Positions 8,202 to 15,731 of a stretch of DNA of 64,000 bases are shown here, piece after piece. The notes beneath the pieces were generated by a model. It searched no databases, was not told where the DNA came from, and saw only the letters and a program-made list of their open reading frames with translations. The translations under genes and the position numbers were made by a program. The number at the start of each line of letters is the position of its first letter. Positions within the stretch are counted from its first letter, which is position 1. The stretch is from Pantoea sp. Ap-967 (GTDB taxonomy: Bacteria; Pseudomonadota; Gammaproteobacteria; Pseudomonadales; Pseudomonadaceae): contig NZ_VWXK01000001.1 in NCBI RefSeq assembly GCF_011752565.1, forward strand, positions 467,728-531,727, written 5' to 3'.

Positions 8202-9488
8202 TCACGCTGTACGCGCGACACCGATGGCGTTGGCTCCATTGCGCCCTACGAAGAACGCCACAATCATCGCGCCCGCAATGCCCAACGCACCGGCCAGGAT
8301 GAACCCTGTGGAATAGGTGCCCGATTGCTGGATCAAGTAACCGGTGATGGTAGGCCCGACGATGCCGGACAAGTTGGCCAGACCGTGCATGAAGCCGCTG
8401 GCGGTGCCAACCTGATTGCTGGGTACGCTGTCCTGGATCAACGCCCAATAGGCCGGCGCGGTCAACATGAGAAAACCAATGGCAACAGTCATCACGGCCA
8501 CGGCGACGGTAACGCTGTCGACCAAACCCGTCACGCCGATGCAGGTTGCCGCGGTCAGCAACGAAGGCACCAATACGACCTTGCGCGAAAGGGTCTGCTT
8601 GCCCGTGCGACGGAAGATGTAATCCACCAGAATGCCACCCCCAAGATACCCGACCGCGCCGACCAACCAGGGCAGCGAGTTGACGATGCCCATGTGCTGC
8701 AAGCTCACCCCTTTGGCATCGACCAGATAGCTGGGGAACCAAGTCATGAAGAAGAACAGGATGTAGTTGTAACAAAACAGCGAAATCCCAGTCAGTAGTA
8801 CCGAACGGTTACGCAGCACGTCGCCAAACGAAGCTTTTTCGCCGTTTGCCCCCGGGATATCGCTCCGACCTTCGTTGATCAGTGCCAGTTCTTCGGGGCT
8901 TACCTTGGGGTGTTGGGCCGGGGTCTCAGTCACCAGCCTTGCCCAGGCGATTACCCAGAGCAGCCCGAGCACACCCATGACCACGAACGCTACACGCCAT
9001 CCCAGCCACAAGGCCATGAAGCCGATCACCGGCCCTGCCAGTGCGCCACCGATCGGCCCGCCGGCCTGGTTGATACCGGCCGCGCTGGCGCGTTCCTTCA
9101 GCGGGAACCAGACATTCACCACTTTGTTCGCGGTAGCCGAGTTGGGCCCCTCGCCCGCCCCGAACAGCGCCCGCGCCACGATCAGGTACCAGAAGTTGAA
9201 CGCCGCTGCGGTGGCCGCGCACACCACAGACCAGCCACCCATCGACCAGATCAGTACCCGACGGCCACCGAAACGGTCGGCGAGGTAACCACCAATGACA
9301 TTGAACGCGGCGTAGCCTACGGAGAACGCGCTGAAGATCAGCCCTTTCTCAACTGGAGTGAGATGAAAGTCCTGGGTAATGAACGGCATGGCAATCGACA
9401 ACGCGGCGCGGTCGATGTAGTTGATGATCATGGCCAGCAGCAGCATGAATAGCACAACGGAGCGGTATTTCTTTTTATTGTTGAACAT
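8202..9488 (-). CDS. MFS transporter, anion:cation symporter (ACS) family
   Basis: A 428-residue, 12-helix major facilitator. INYIDRAALSIAMPFI in helix 1, the DRFGGRRVLIW loop between helices 2 and 3, and GAGEGPNSATANKVVNVWFP are typical of the ACS/glucarate-galactarate carrier group, which imports sugar acids with protons. It sits between the FAH-type hydratase and the hydrolase in a leftward series, with 195 bp of leader holding a candidate IclR site at 9637-9653. The substrate is probably an aldonate, uronate or aldarate. Confidence 0.88.
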   Translation of the reverse strand: MFNNKKKYRSVVLFMLLLAMIINYIDRAALSIAMPFITQDFHLTPVEKGLIFSAFSVGYAAFNVIGGYLADRFGGRRVLIWSMGGWSVVCAATAAAFNFWYLIVARALFGAGEGPNSATANKVVNVWFPLKERASAAGINQAGGPIGGALAGPVIGFMALWLGWRVAFVVMGVLGLLWVIAWARLVTETPAQHPKVSPEELALINEGRSDIPGANGEKASFGDVLRNRSVLLTGISLFCYNYILFFFMTWFPSYLVDAKGVSLQHMGIVNSLPWLVGAVGYLGGGILVDYIFRRTGKQTLSRKVVLVPSLLTAATCIGVTGLVDSVTVAVAVMTVAIGFLMLTAPAYWALIQDSVPSNQVGTASGFMHGLANLSGIVGPTITGYLIQQSGTYSTGFILAGALGIAGAMIVAFFVGRNGANAIGVARTA

Positions 9489-9636
9489 GAGTCACCTTCG
9501 AGGTGGTGGGTGGGCAGGGCTTGCAAGCACCTGCCATTCTTCAGGGATGGGGATTCCACAGATGAATCCGATCATATGAAGTGCCTGCCCGCACGAAAAT
9601 GGCCGGCAGCCTTGCCCACACTCCGAAAGCGACGGC

Positions 9637-9653
9637 GTTCCAGATAATGAGAC
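9637..9653. promoter_or_regulatory. Candidate IclR operator, copy 3, upstream of the MFS gene
   Basis: GTTCCAGATAATGAGAC, about 150 bp upstream of the MFS start in the 195-bp gap 9489-9683. Its reverse complement (GTCTCATTATCTGGAAC) matches the site at 3827-3843 at most positions. Nothing else was recognised in this gap. Confidence 0.45.
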
Positions 9654-9683
9654 ACATGCTTGTAATTGCCAGGGCTTGCGCGT

Positions 9684-10436
9684 TCAGCTGAGTGTTAACT
9701 CCACAGGCGGTAGGCCCTGGAACTGCCCCCGATAAACGGCGGGGGATTCCAGCGCCTGCAGTCCTGTGTAGGACCCTGTCGTTACCAACCATTCAGGCAG
9801 GAAATCCAGGCCGTTGCACGTATGGTGATTGACCAGCCACGGCAGTAGTAACCGTGGGTCGCCTGCCGGATTGCCTATTTTTTCCGGGCACACGGAGCGC
9901 CCGCCAGCGGTTAGGGTAGCCGTGGGTGCCTGGAAATCGAACGCTCGGTCATAGGCGATGAAATCGCCCACGATCAAGCGCCCGTGATTGAGCAGGTCGG
10001 CAAGTTGCAAGAGCGCGGGCACGCTTGGCCAGCCTTCCAGCCGGCTGGTCACCAACTCGAAGGTGGCAGCCATCGACTGCAGGTTGGCTTCGACCTCTTC
10101 GAATGTATACGGCACAGTCCGAGCGCTGAATGCCTGCTTGAAGCGAAAGGCAATTTCCATTTCCAGGCCAAGATAATTGAACGCGTTCAGATGGACCTGC
10201 GCACCCGTGGGTAGCAGCCAACTGCCTGGCAGCACACTTCCTTGCGCCAGGCCGGCCGTGGGCGTAGGTCCTACTTTCCAGCCGCCCGGGCTTTGCTGCA
10301 ATTGCTCCAAAACCTGCAACTGCATTTCATACGCTTGCTCGCGGGTTTGCGGATGCTGTTCCTGCGCAAGCACCAAGGGCCTGTCTGGCTCTTGCATGGC
10401 TAGGCAGACCTGTTTGCTGAATGACATCGGTGACAT
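9684..10436 (-). CDS. Fumarylacetoacetate-hydrolase-family protein, 2-keto-4-pentenoate hydratase-like
   Basis: A 250-residue protein of the MhpD/DmpE-type hydratase branch of the FAH superfamily: GWKVGPT near residue 52, EMEIAFRF metal-ligand strand near 93, ATFELVTSR, and a WLVNHH...VVTTG-type ending (here WLVTTGSYTG). Such enzymes hydrate or decarboxylate 2-keto-4-enoates with a divalent metal. ATG 10436 has an upstream GGAG at 9 bp spacing. It follows the Ldh-family gene by 42 bp in the same direction. In sugar-acid pathways it could act on an unsaturated 2-keto acid made from a 2-keto-3-deoxy acid. Specific substrate unknown. Confidence 0.8.
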   Translation of the reverse strand: MSPMSFSKQVCLAMQEPDRPLVLAQEQHPQTREQAYEMQLQVLEQLQQSPGGWKVGPTPTAGLAQGSVLPGSWLLPTGAQVHLNAFNYLGLEMEIAFRFKQAFSARTVPYTFEEVEANLQSMAATFELVTSRLEGWPSVPALLQLADLLNHGRLIVGDFIAYDRAFDFQAPTATLTAGGRSVCPEKIGNPAGDPRLLLPWLVNHHTCNGLDFLPEWLVTTGSYTGLQALESPAVYRGQFQGLPPVELTLS

Positions 10437-10478
10437 TAACGATCACTCCTGACGGAAGGCTCAAGGACCCGCTCGGTT

Positions 10479-11549
10479 TCAACGCAAGGGTTCGGGAAGG
10501 GCGATACGCGCAGCGGCCGCACGGGCAGGCCAACTGGCAATTACAGAGAACTCGAGCAGCAGCCCCTCACGCAACTGGGTCTCGCGTTGGATGAGGCCCC
10601 GCTCTCCGGGCAGTCTGACGGGCTGTTGCTCATGCACCGGCGGACACGCCTTGCACGACTCCTGCAGCCACTGCGTCTGCCGCAAGAACGCTTCCGTGCC
10701 AGCGAATGCTTGTGGATCGTAAACTTGCAACAACACGCTACTGGCACCGAATCCCTCGGCAGGATCTGCACGGCCATGGCCACCCAAACCGGTGGTTAGG
10801 GCCTCTATCATGAGCGAAAGGCCATACCCTTTGTGCCCGGCGTCCATGCCACCCAATGGCAGGATGGTCCCCCCCTGCCCGATGGCAGCTGGATCTTTGC
10901 TGGGTTGCCCCGCAGCGTCCAGCAGCCATGGCCAGGGCAGCTCCCTGCCCTGCTGCTGACAGCGGTTGACATAGCTGTTGGACGTAACCGACGTCGACAC
11001 ATCGATGAGCACGGCGCTGTCGCGGGTCGGGAAACCGATTGCAATGGGGTTGGGCGATAACACGCCCTGCCGCCCTCCGAACGGTGCCACGCTGGCAGAT
11101 GAGGGCCCGGAAGCCTGAATCTCAAGGATGAAGCCTTGATCTGTGGCTTCCTTTAGATAGGCTGCCAAGCATGCGATGTGGTGACTGCGACGGATAGCCA
11201 GGGTCGCAGTGCCGTACTCCCGGGCCCGCTCGATGCACTGCCCCAGAGCGCGCTTCATCAACCATGGCCCAGGCAGTCGGCGGCCATCCCAGGTGCTCAC
11301 CGCGCCCTTGTCGGCAATTACCGCAGGCTCTCCCTGCAGCGTCATGCTGCCACTTTCGATTTCGCGCAGGTAAGGTTCGAGCAAAGCCAGGCCGTGGGTT
11401 CGGTGTCCAAGCAGTTCACCTTCCAGCAATACATTGGCCAAGGCTGCGGCTTTTTCCTCATCAGCCCCGTAATGCGTGAACAGGGCCTTGGCGAATTGCT
11501 CGACATCGCTTGCCAGGTAGCGGTGATGGACGTTCTTATCGTTGTGCAT
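10479..11549 (-). CDS. Ldh-family (malate/L-lactate/ureidoglycolate-type) NAD(P)-dependent oxidoreductase
   Basis: A 356-residue member of the LDH2/MDH oxidoreductase family. GHRTHG (active-site H-R-T/S-H-G), SHHIACLAAYLKEA, APFGG, NPIAIGFP and KGYGLSLMIE are all present. These enzymes reduce 2-keto acids or oxidise 2-hydroxy acids, and include 2,3-diketo-gulonate and delta1-piperideine carboxylate reductases. The AAGGAG site lies 6 nt before ATG 11549; the upstream in-frame ATG 11555 overlaps that site and is rejected. It lies between KdgT and the FAH-type hydratase, so its substrate is probably a keto-deoxy sugar acid or a product of it. Confidence 0.85.
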   Translation of the reverse strand: MHNDKNVHHRYLASDVEQFAKALFTHYGADEEKAAALANVLLEGELLGHRTHGLALLEPYLREIESGSMTLQGEPAVIADKGAVSTWDGRRLPGPWLMKRALGQCIERAREYGTATLAIRRSHHIACLAAYLKEATDQGFILEIQASGPSSASVAPFGGRQGVLSPNPIAIGFPTRDSAVLIDVSTSVTSNSYVNRCQQQGRELPWPWLLDAAGQPSKDPAAIGQGGTILPLGGMDAGHKGYGLSLMIEALTTGLGGHGRADPAEGFGASSVLLQVYDPQAFAGTEAFLRQTQWLQESCKACPPVHEQQPVRLPGERGLIQRETQLREGLLLEFSVIASWPARAAAARIALPEPLR

Positions 11550-11602
11550 GTACATCTCCTTTGCAATCGGGGCGTCGAGCAACGCCCCTCGGTCATGAGA
11601 AC

Positions 11603-12640
11603 TTATGACAGGCCCCTGCCACTGGCTGACGGCGCTGGCGCCCCGCTGGGAGGTGCAACCCGCTGGCGTGTCCGAGCCCGTTTACGCGCGCGGCCGAGCA
11701 ACCAGGCAGCGACAGTTGGCGCAAGTAAGGCAGTTACCAATGCGCTCGCCGCAACTTGGGCCGTTGCCACACCGACATACGGATTCAGAGCAGGGTCGAT
11801 GGCCGCGAGGATTGCCGGGTTGGCAATGGCGTTACCGCTGGTAGTGCCGGCAGCGAAGCCGATTGCACTGTCCTCGCCCCGCTTGAGCAGGAATCGATAA
11901 CCGGCATAGACGAGCGTGCCGGTCACAGCGACCACTGCGATGCCCAAACCGATACCTGTCAGGCCGCCCTTGAGGATATCGAACAGGTCAATACGGATGC
12001 CCAGGCCAAAGGCGATGAAGGGGATGGTTACATTGGCGACGGGCTCCATGACCGTTCGCCATTTGCAATCGAGATTGCCCACCAAAACGCCGAGGGCAAC
12101 AGGGAACAGGGCCGCCAGCATGGTATCCAGAGGGATCACCGCGAAACCTGCGGCGCCGATCAGTACCATCGAAAAGAACGGGCCGTCATTCAATACGCTG
12201 GCGATGTACGCGCCCTGATCGCGACGGTCGCCATATTTGCCGGCAAACGCAACCCATACGCCACCATTGTTGTTGTCCATGGCAGCCAGCAATGCAATCA
12301 GGGATATACCGAAAATACCGTCCAGGCCGCAGAAGTAGCCTAGCCCGATCACCAGCAGGCCCGGGATGATCGACTTGCATGTCAGGAGCACACCGGTGGT
12401 GCTGGCGACCTGTCCCAGAGTCCTGACCGTCAGTTGCATGCCGGTCGCGAACAACAGCAGACCCATCAGCGGCAATGCACCGTCGCGAAACAGCGCAGAG
12501 GTGAAGCTGCCGGCGTCGAGCACCGTCGGGCAAAAAGTGCCGAAGATCGAGCCAATGATCATTGGCACTATCATCAAGCCGCCCGGGATTTTTTCCATTG
12601 CACCGTACAGCGAGCGGTGACTTTTCGAGTCATCGAGCAT
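11603..12640 (-). CDS. kdgT: 2-keto-3-deoxygluconate permease (KdgT family)
   Basis: A 345-residue KdgT-type carrier: the N-terminal MEKIPGGLMIVPMIIG, ALLAAMDNNNGGVW and FAAGTTSGNAIANPA motifs are family hallmarks, with about ten predicted membrane segments. The C-terminus ends in a basic, proline/serine-rich tail. KdgT imports 2-keto-3-deoxygluconate with protons. It is the first gene of a leftward unit with the Ldh-family and FAH-type genes, suggesting a keto-deoxy sugar acid is both taken up and metabolised here. Start ATG 12640 has an upstream GGAGG. A 13-mer shared with the GntR-controlled gap (12731-12743) lies about 90 bp upstream. Confidence 0.88.
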   Translation of the reverse strand: MLDDSKSHRSLYGAMEKIPGGLMIVPMIIGSIFGTFCPTVLDAGSFTSALFRDGALPLMGLLLFATGMQLTVRTLGQVASTTGVLLTCKSIIPGLLVIGLGYFCGLDGIFGISLIALLAAMDNNNGGVWVAFAGKYGDRRDQGAYIASVLNDGPFFSMVLIGAAGFAVIPLDTMLAALFPVALGVLVGNLDCKWRTVMEPVANVTIPFIAFGLGIRIDLFDILKGGLTGIGLGIAVVAVTGTLVYAGYRFLLKRGEDSAIGFAAGTTSGNAIANPAILAAIDPALNPYVGVATAQVAASALVTALLAPTVAAWLLGRARKRARTRQRVAPPSGAPAPSASGRGLS

Positions 12641-12730
12641 GGGGGAGCCTCCATTGTTGTTTTTGTAGAGCTCATGCCAGCAGCGCTAATGCCTAGCACT
12701 GCTATGGCACCGAAAACGCCAAGAGACCAT

Positions 12731-12743
12731 AAAGTACTATTTT
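12731..12743. promoter_or_regulatory. 13-mer AAAGTACTATTTT shared with the ilvD/araD1 divergent gap
   Basis: Exactly the same 13 bases occur at 19927-19939. Both copies contain the TAGTACT core (other strand) also found in the perfect palindrome at 19852-19868. It lies about 90 bp upstream of kdgT in an A/T-rich stretch, a natural place for a GntR operator. Functional assignment is inference. Confidence 0.4.
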
Positions 12744-12841
12744 CTACAAATCAACAACGAATTTATTGGATTTTTTAGAGATTTAAGGCCAGATAGTATT
12801 ACTTATTGCGACTGCAGGCGGGTTGAGATTTGCATACCGAA

Positions 12842-12874
12842 CACTCACACATCAGGCGTAGAACGCTGTGAGTG
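12842..12874. other. Two-tier stem-loop in the kdgT-MFS gap
   Basis: CACTCACA/TGTGAGTG outer arms enclose GCGT-AGA-ACGC. It lies in the non-coding debris region and could be a relic terminator. A CCCTCTT stretch, not a good T-run, follows on the + strand. Confidence 0.4.
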
Positions 12875-12905
12875 CCCTCTTGCGTGCGACTGGCAAAGTG
12901 CGAGT

Positions 12906-13007
12906 CAGGGCTATTCCGCCCTGTTCAGTGCCAGTACCGGATTGCTGCTGGCCAGTGTTTTGAGTGTCGAGGATCTGGAAAGCTGGGGCTGGCGGCTACC
13001 CTTCATG
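12906..13007 (+). pseudogene. Fragment of an MHS-type MFS transporter
   Basis: A short open stretch reads LLLASVLSVEDLESWGWRLPF, a pattern of metabolite:H+ symporter (MHS) carriers, where a hydrophobic helix is followed by a WGWRIPF motif. No start codon or rest of the gene is present and the frame breaks soon after. It is followed by an M20 peptidase fragment in another frame, which suggests a deletion joining two decayed genes. Confidence 0.5.
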
Positions 13008-13039
13008 CATGCTCATCAGTGTTCGGACCGATACCCCCG

Positions 13040-13321
13040 CAGACGCAGGCAAAGATCAATCAGCGTATGGAAGCCATCGTCCGAGGGGATGAAACATTGT
13101 TCGATGTGGTTATTGAGCTGCAATTCACACCGCTGGCGCCGGCACTCGTAAATGATGAAGTGCAAGCACGCGTCGTCCAGCAGAGCCTTGCGCCCCTCTT
13201 TGGCGAAGGCCTGCTGACGCACACGCCGAAGGTCATGGGCGCCGAGGATTTCGCCTGCTTGGCAACGGCGAAGGTGAATATCAATGCCGTCGTGATCAAC
13301 TACCTGCTCGAGCTTAACTGA
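13040..13321 (+). pseudogene. C-terminal fragment of an M20-family amidohydrolase/peptidase
   Basis: The frame reads QTQAKINQRMEAIV, then PALVNDEVQA, and PKVMGAEDFACLA, the usual order at the end of M20 aminoacylase/hippurate-hydrolase proteins (dimerisation-domain tail, PALVND, and the MGxEDF metal-ligand region). The catalytic N-terminal half is absent, and the last residues are unlike the family. The upstream 100 bp come from an unrelated transporter, so this is a gene remnant. Confidence 0.65.
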
Positions 13322-13365
13322 GCAGGTCTCAACGTCACCGGCGATGACAACCTCAACACGGCAAC

Positions 13366-13407
13366 GCCCCCTCCACGTGGACGCGGGTAAAAACCGCGGG
13401 AGGGGGC
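13366..13407. terminator. Two-tier hairpin downstream of the leftward MFS gene
   Basis: Outer arms GCCCCCTCC/GGAGGGGGC (9 bp) and an inner CGCGG/CCGCG stem. It lies about 60 bp after the stop of the MFS gene ending at 13468 and after the M20 fragment on the other strand. No T-run on either strand; possibly a terminator or a recombination-prone palindrome. Confidence 0.4.
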
Positions 13408-13467
13408 AGCCAGTTTGACCAAAATTCACCTGATGCTCGTGCGCGGTAACGCGCACAGACACATCGA

Positions 13468-14778
13468 TTATACTTTTGCTTGATCGCCAGTGGCTTGCTC
13501 AACCGCTCCCGAGGACCGCTCCAGGCAAAAATAGACAACCGCCGTTAGCAGCAAGCCACCTACCATCACCGCCGACAGGAAATACAAGCCCGAGGCGATA
13601 CTCCCCGTGTATTCCTTCAACGCACCAATACCGAATGGGCCCAGATATCCGCCAAGATTACCAACAGAGTTGATCAGAGCGATGCCAGCAGCGGCACTTG
13701 CGCCGACCAGGAACCGACCCGGGAGGACCCAGAACAAGGCGGCGATGGAGAACAAGCAAAAGGCCACGACCGATAACGCCGCCAGCTGGAGCATTGGAGA
13801 GGCGAACCAGGCGCTGAGAAACATGCTGATCGCGCCCATTGAATAGAGAACAGTTAGATGGCCGTAGCGGTCCTTCAGCTTGTCGGCGCTGCGAGGCACG
13901 ATGAGCAGGCCCAGAATGCCAAACAGGTAGGGCACCGATGACATGAACCCGGTGGCAAGGTCGCTTGCACCGAATGCTTTTAGAATCGTCGGTAGCCAGA
14001 GTCCCAGACCGTAGATACTCAATGTGATCGGCAGGAAATAGGCCGCAAGGGTCAGCACGCGCCGGTCTTTCAGCGCATGCAGCGGATTACCATGTCGGGT
14101 CTGAGCGTAAAGTGTTTCGTCCTTTTTCAATTCACCGCTCAGCCAATTCTTTTCATCCTCGGATAGCCAACTCACCTGCCGTGCATTGTCTGGCAGGAAG
14201 CGTAGTGTCGGCCAGGTCAAAAGCACCGCAGGCGCCCCGATCATCAGGAACAGCCACTGCCAGCCGTGCAGGTCACCCACCCCTTCCATTCCGAGCAGCG
14301 CCCCAGCCAGTGGGCCTGTCACAACCATGGCAACCGGTTGAGACAGCATGAATAAACCAACAACTTTGCCTCGGTTGCGGATTGGGTACCACTGGGTGAG
14401 GTAATACAGTACTCCGGGAAAGAATCCAGCCTCGGCCGCCCCAAGGAGAAAACGGAGGAAATAAAAACTGTACGGCCCACTGATCAGCGCCATCGCCATG
14501 GTAATAGCGCCCCAGGTTAGCAGGATTCGAGCAAACCAACGGCGCGCACCAAATCGGTCAAGCAAGAGATTACTAGGCACTTCGAAAAGGAAGTAGCCGA
14601 TAAAGAACAAACCTGCTCCCAGGCCATAGGCTGCATCGCCGATACCTACATCAGCCCCCATATGAAGCTTGGCAAAACCAACGGCAGAACGGTCTATATA
14701 AGCAACCACATACAGCAGTACAAGAAAGGGTATGAGTTTGAGGGTGATTTTTCGCGTAACGCGGGCCTCGTCGATCAC
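13468..14778 (-). CDS. MFS transporter, ACS family (phthalate/tartrate permease-like)
   Basis: A 436-residue, 12-helix transporter: YVVAYIDRSAVGFAK in helix 1, RFGARRWFARI loop, GAAEAGFFPGVLYYL, and a long central loop with DEKNWLSGEL. This is the ACS subgroup that carries aromatic or sugar carboxylates. The frame is open 17 codons further to ATG 14829, but AAGGAG sits 6 nt before GTG 14778 and the extra residues (AHAHGPQPD) are not family-like, so GTG 14778 is chosen. It is the last gene of the leftward ilvD-cupin-MFS-gntR-MFS series, 115 bp after gntR. Confidence 0.85.
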   Translation of the reverse strand: MIDEARVTRKITLKLIPFLVLLYVVAYIDRSAVGFAKLHMGADVGIGDAAYGLGAGLFFIGYFLFEVPSNLLLDRFGARRWFARILLTWGAITMAMALISGPYSFYFLRFLLGAAEAGFFPGVLYYLTQWYPIRNRGKVVGLFMLSQPVAMVVTGPLAGALLGMEGVGDLHGWQWLFLMIGAPAVLLTWPTLRFLPDNARQVSWLSEDEKNWLSGELKKDETLYAQTRHGNPLHALKDRRVLTLAAYFLPITLSIYGLGLWLPTILKAFGASDLATGFMSSVPYLFGILGLLIVPRSADKLKDRYGHLTVLYSMGAISMFLSAWFASPMLQLAALSVVAFCLFSIAALFWVLPGRFLVGASAAAGIALINSVGNLGGYLGPFGIGALKEYTGSIASGLYFLSAVMVGGLLLTAVVYFCLERSSGAVEQATGDQAKV

Positions 14779-14893
14779 TGAGTGCTCCTTATTATTGTCT
14801 GGCTGTGGGCCATGAGCATGTGCACCCATCGGCTGAGCGCCGTGGGTGTCGATAAGTATTTATGGCTAGCGCGTCAGCGCGCTGCCCAAATAA

Positions 14894-15715
14894 TCAGAGG
14901 GTGGTGAGTTTGTTGCTCACGAGTTCTTTGGCTTCTTCAGTGTCATCCAGCTGAAGGAGAGATGCCTGCCTGGCAGCGGCGGGATCCCGACTTTCAATGG
15001 CAGTCAGAATCGCTTTATGCCTGGGCAGGCTGTGCGAGCTGACGTTGGGCCGCTGAACCGTCAGCTCGATGGATTCACGCAGCGCCACGGACAACATGTC
15101 CGAAAGGTGAACCAGGAAGAAGTTATGCGTCGCCTTGGCAATAGCGCGATGAAAGTCCAGGTCTGGCACCAGAAACTCGGTACGGTCCTTTGCCTTTTCC
15201 ATTCGCTCGTACGCGTCCTTGATCACCGCGATGTCCGCCGCTTCTGCTCGCGAAGCGGCAAGAGCAGCCATGGCAGGTTCAAAGATGCGTCGTACCGTTG
15301 TCAGGGCTTCGAAGAACTGGGATTGCGGGGTGCACTCGACAAGCCAACACAGCACTTCCGGGTCCATCACATGCCAGTTTTCTCGCGCCTTCACAACCGT
15401 CCCCAGCCCTGGCCTGGAATACACCAGCCCCTTGGCGGTCAGCACCTTGAAAGATTCGCGCAAGACAGTTCGACTCACACCCAGCGTCTCCATGAGCTCG
15501 CTTTCATGCGGGAGCTTTTCACCTTCCTTGAAATGCCCGCCGATGATCTGCAATCCGAGCGTCTGCACGATATCAGACGGCCGACTTTTACCGACTTGTT
15601 TGGAGGGGGCATCCATCTTCACTGGCTTCCGAAGCTCGCTGGAGGCCGCATGATACCACTGACCATGCCCGCCACGCTCACCAGGTGCCACCGCGTTGAA
15701 TGTTTGGTCTTCCAT
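14894..15715 (-). CDS. FadR-subfamily GntR transcriptional regulator
   Basis: A 273-residue regulator: winged helix at about 45-110 (GEKLPHESELMETLGVSRTVLRESFKVLTAKGLV, RPGLGTVV) and an all-helical FCD effector domain with metal-ligand pattern DLDFHRAI and PRHKAIL. FCD regulators of this type often sense sugar acids (galactonate, gluconate). There is a roughly 35-residue N-terminal extension before the usual domain start. ATG 15715 is preferred; GTG at 15718 is also possible. It lies 16 bp after an MFS gene and is probably cotranscribed with the dehydratase operon. Its likely operator (TAGTAGTACTA) lies at 19852-19868. Confidence 0.88.
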   Translation of the reverse strand: MEDQTFNAVAPGERGGHGQWYHAASSELRKPVKMDAPSKQVGKSRPSDIVQTLGLQIIGGHFKEGEKLPHESELMETLGVSRTVLRESFKVLTAKGLVYSRPGLGTVVKARENWHVMDPEVLCWLVECTPQSQFFEALTTVRRIFEPAMAALAASRAEAADIAVIKDAYERMEKAKDRTEFLVPDLDFHRAIAKATHNFFLVHLSDMLSVALRESIELTVQRPNVSSHSLPRHKAILTAIESRDPAAARQASLLQLDDTEEAKELVSNKLTTL

Positions 15716-15731
15716 CACCTGCCCCCTCCCC

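Noticed and set aside
9541..9792. Small - strand frame in the MFS leader
   Set aside because: Overlaps the end of the FAH-type gene, has no ribosome site and no similarity that I recognise; the region is better read as a leader with an operator.
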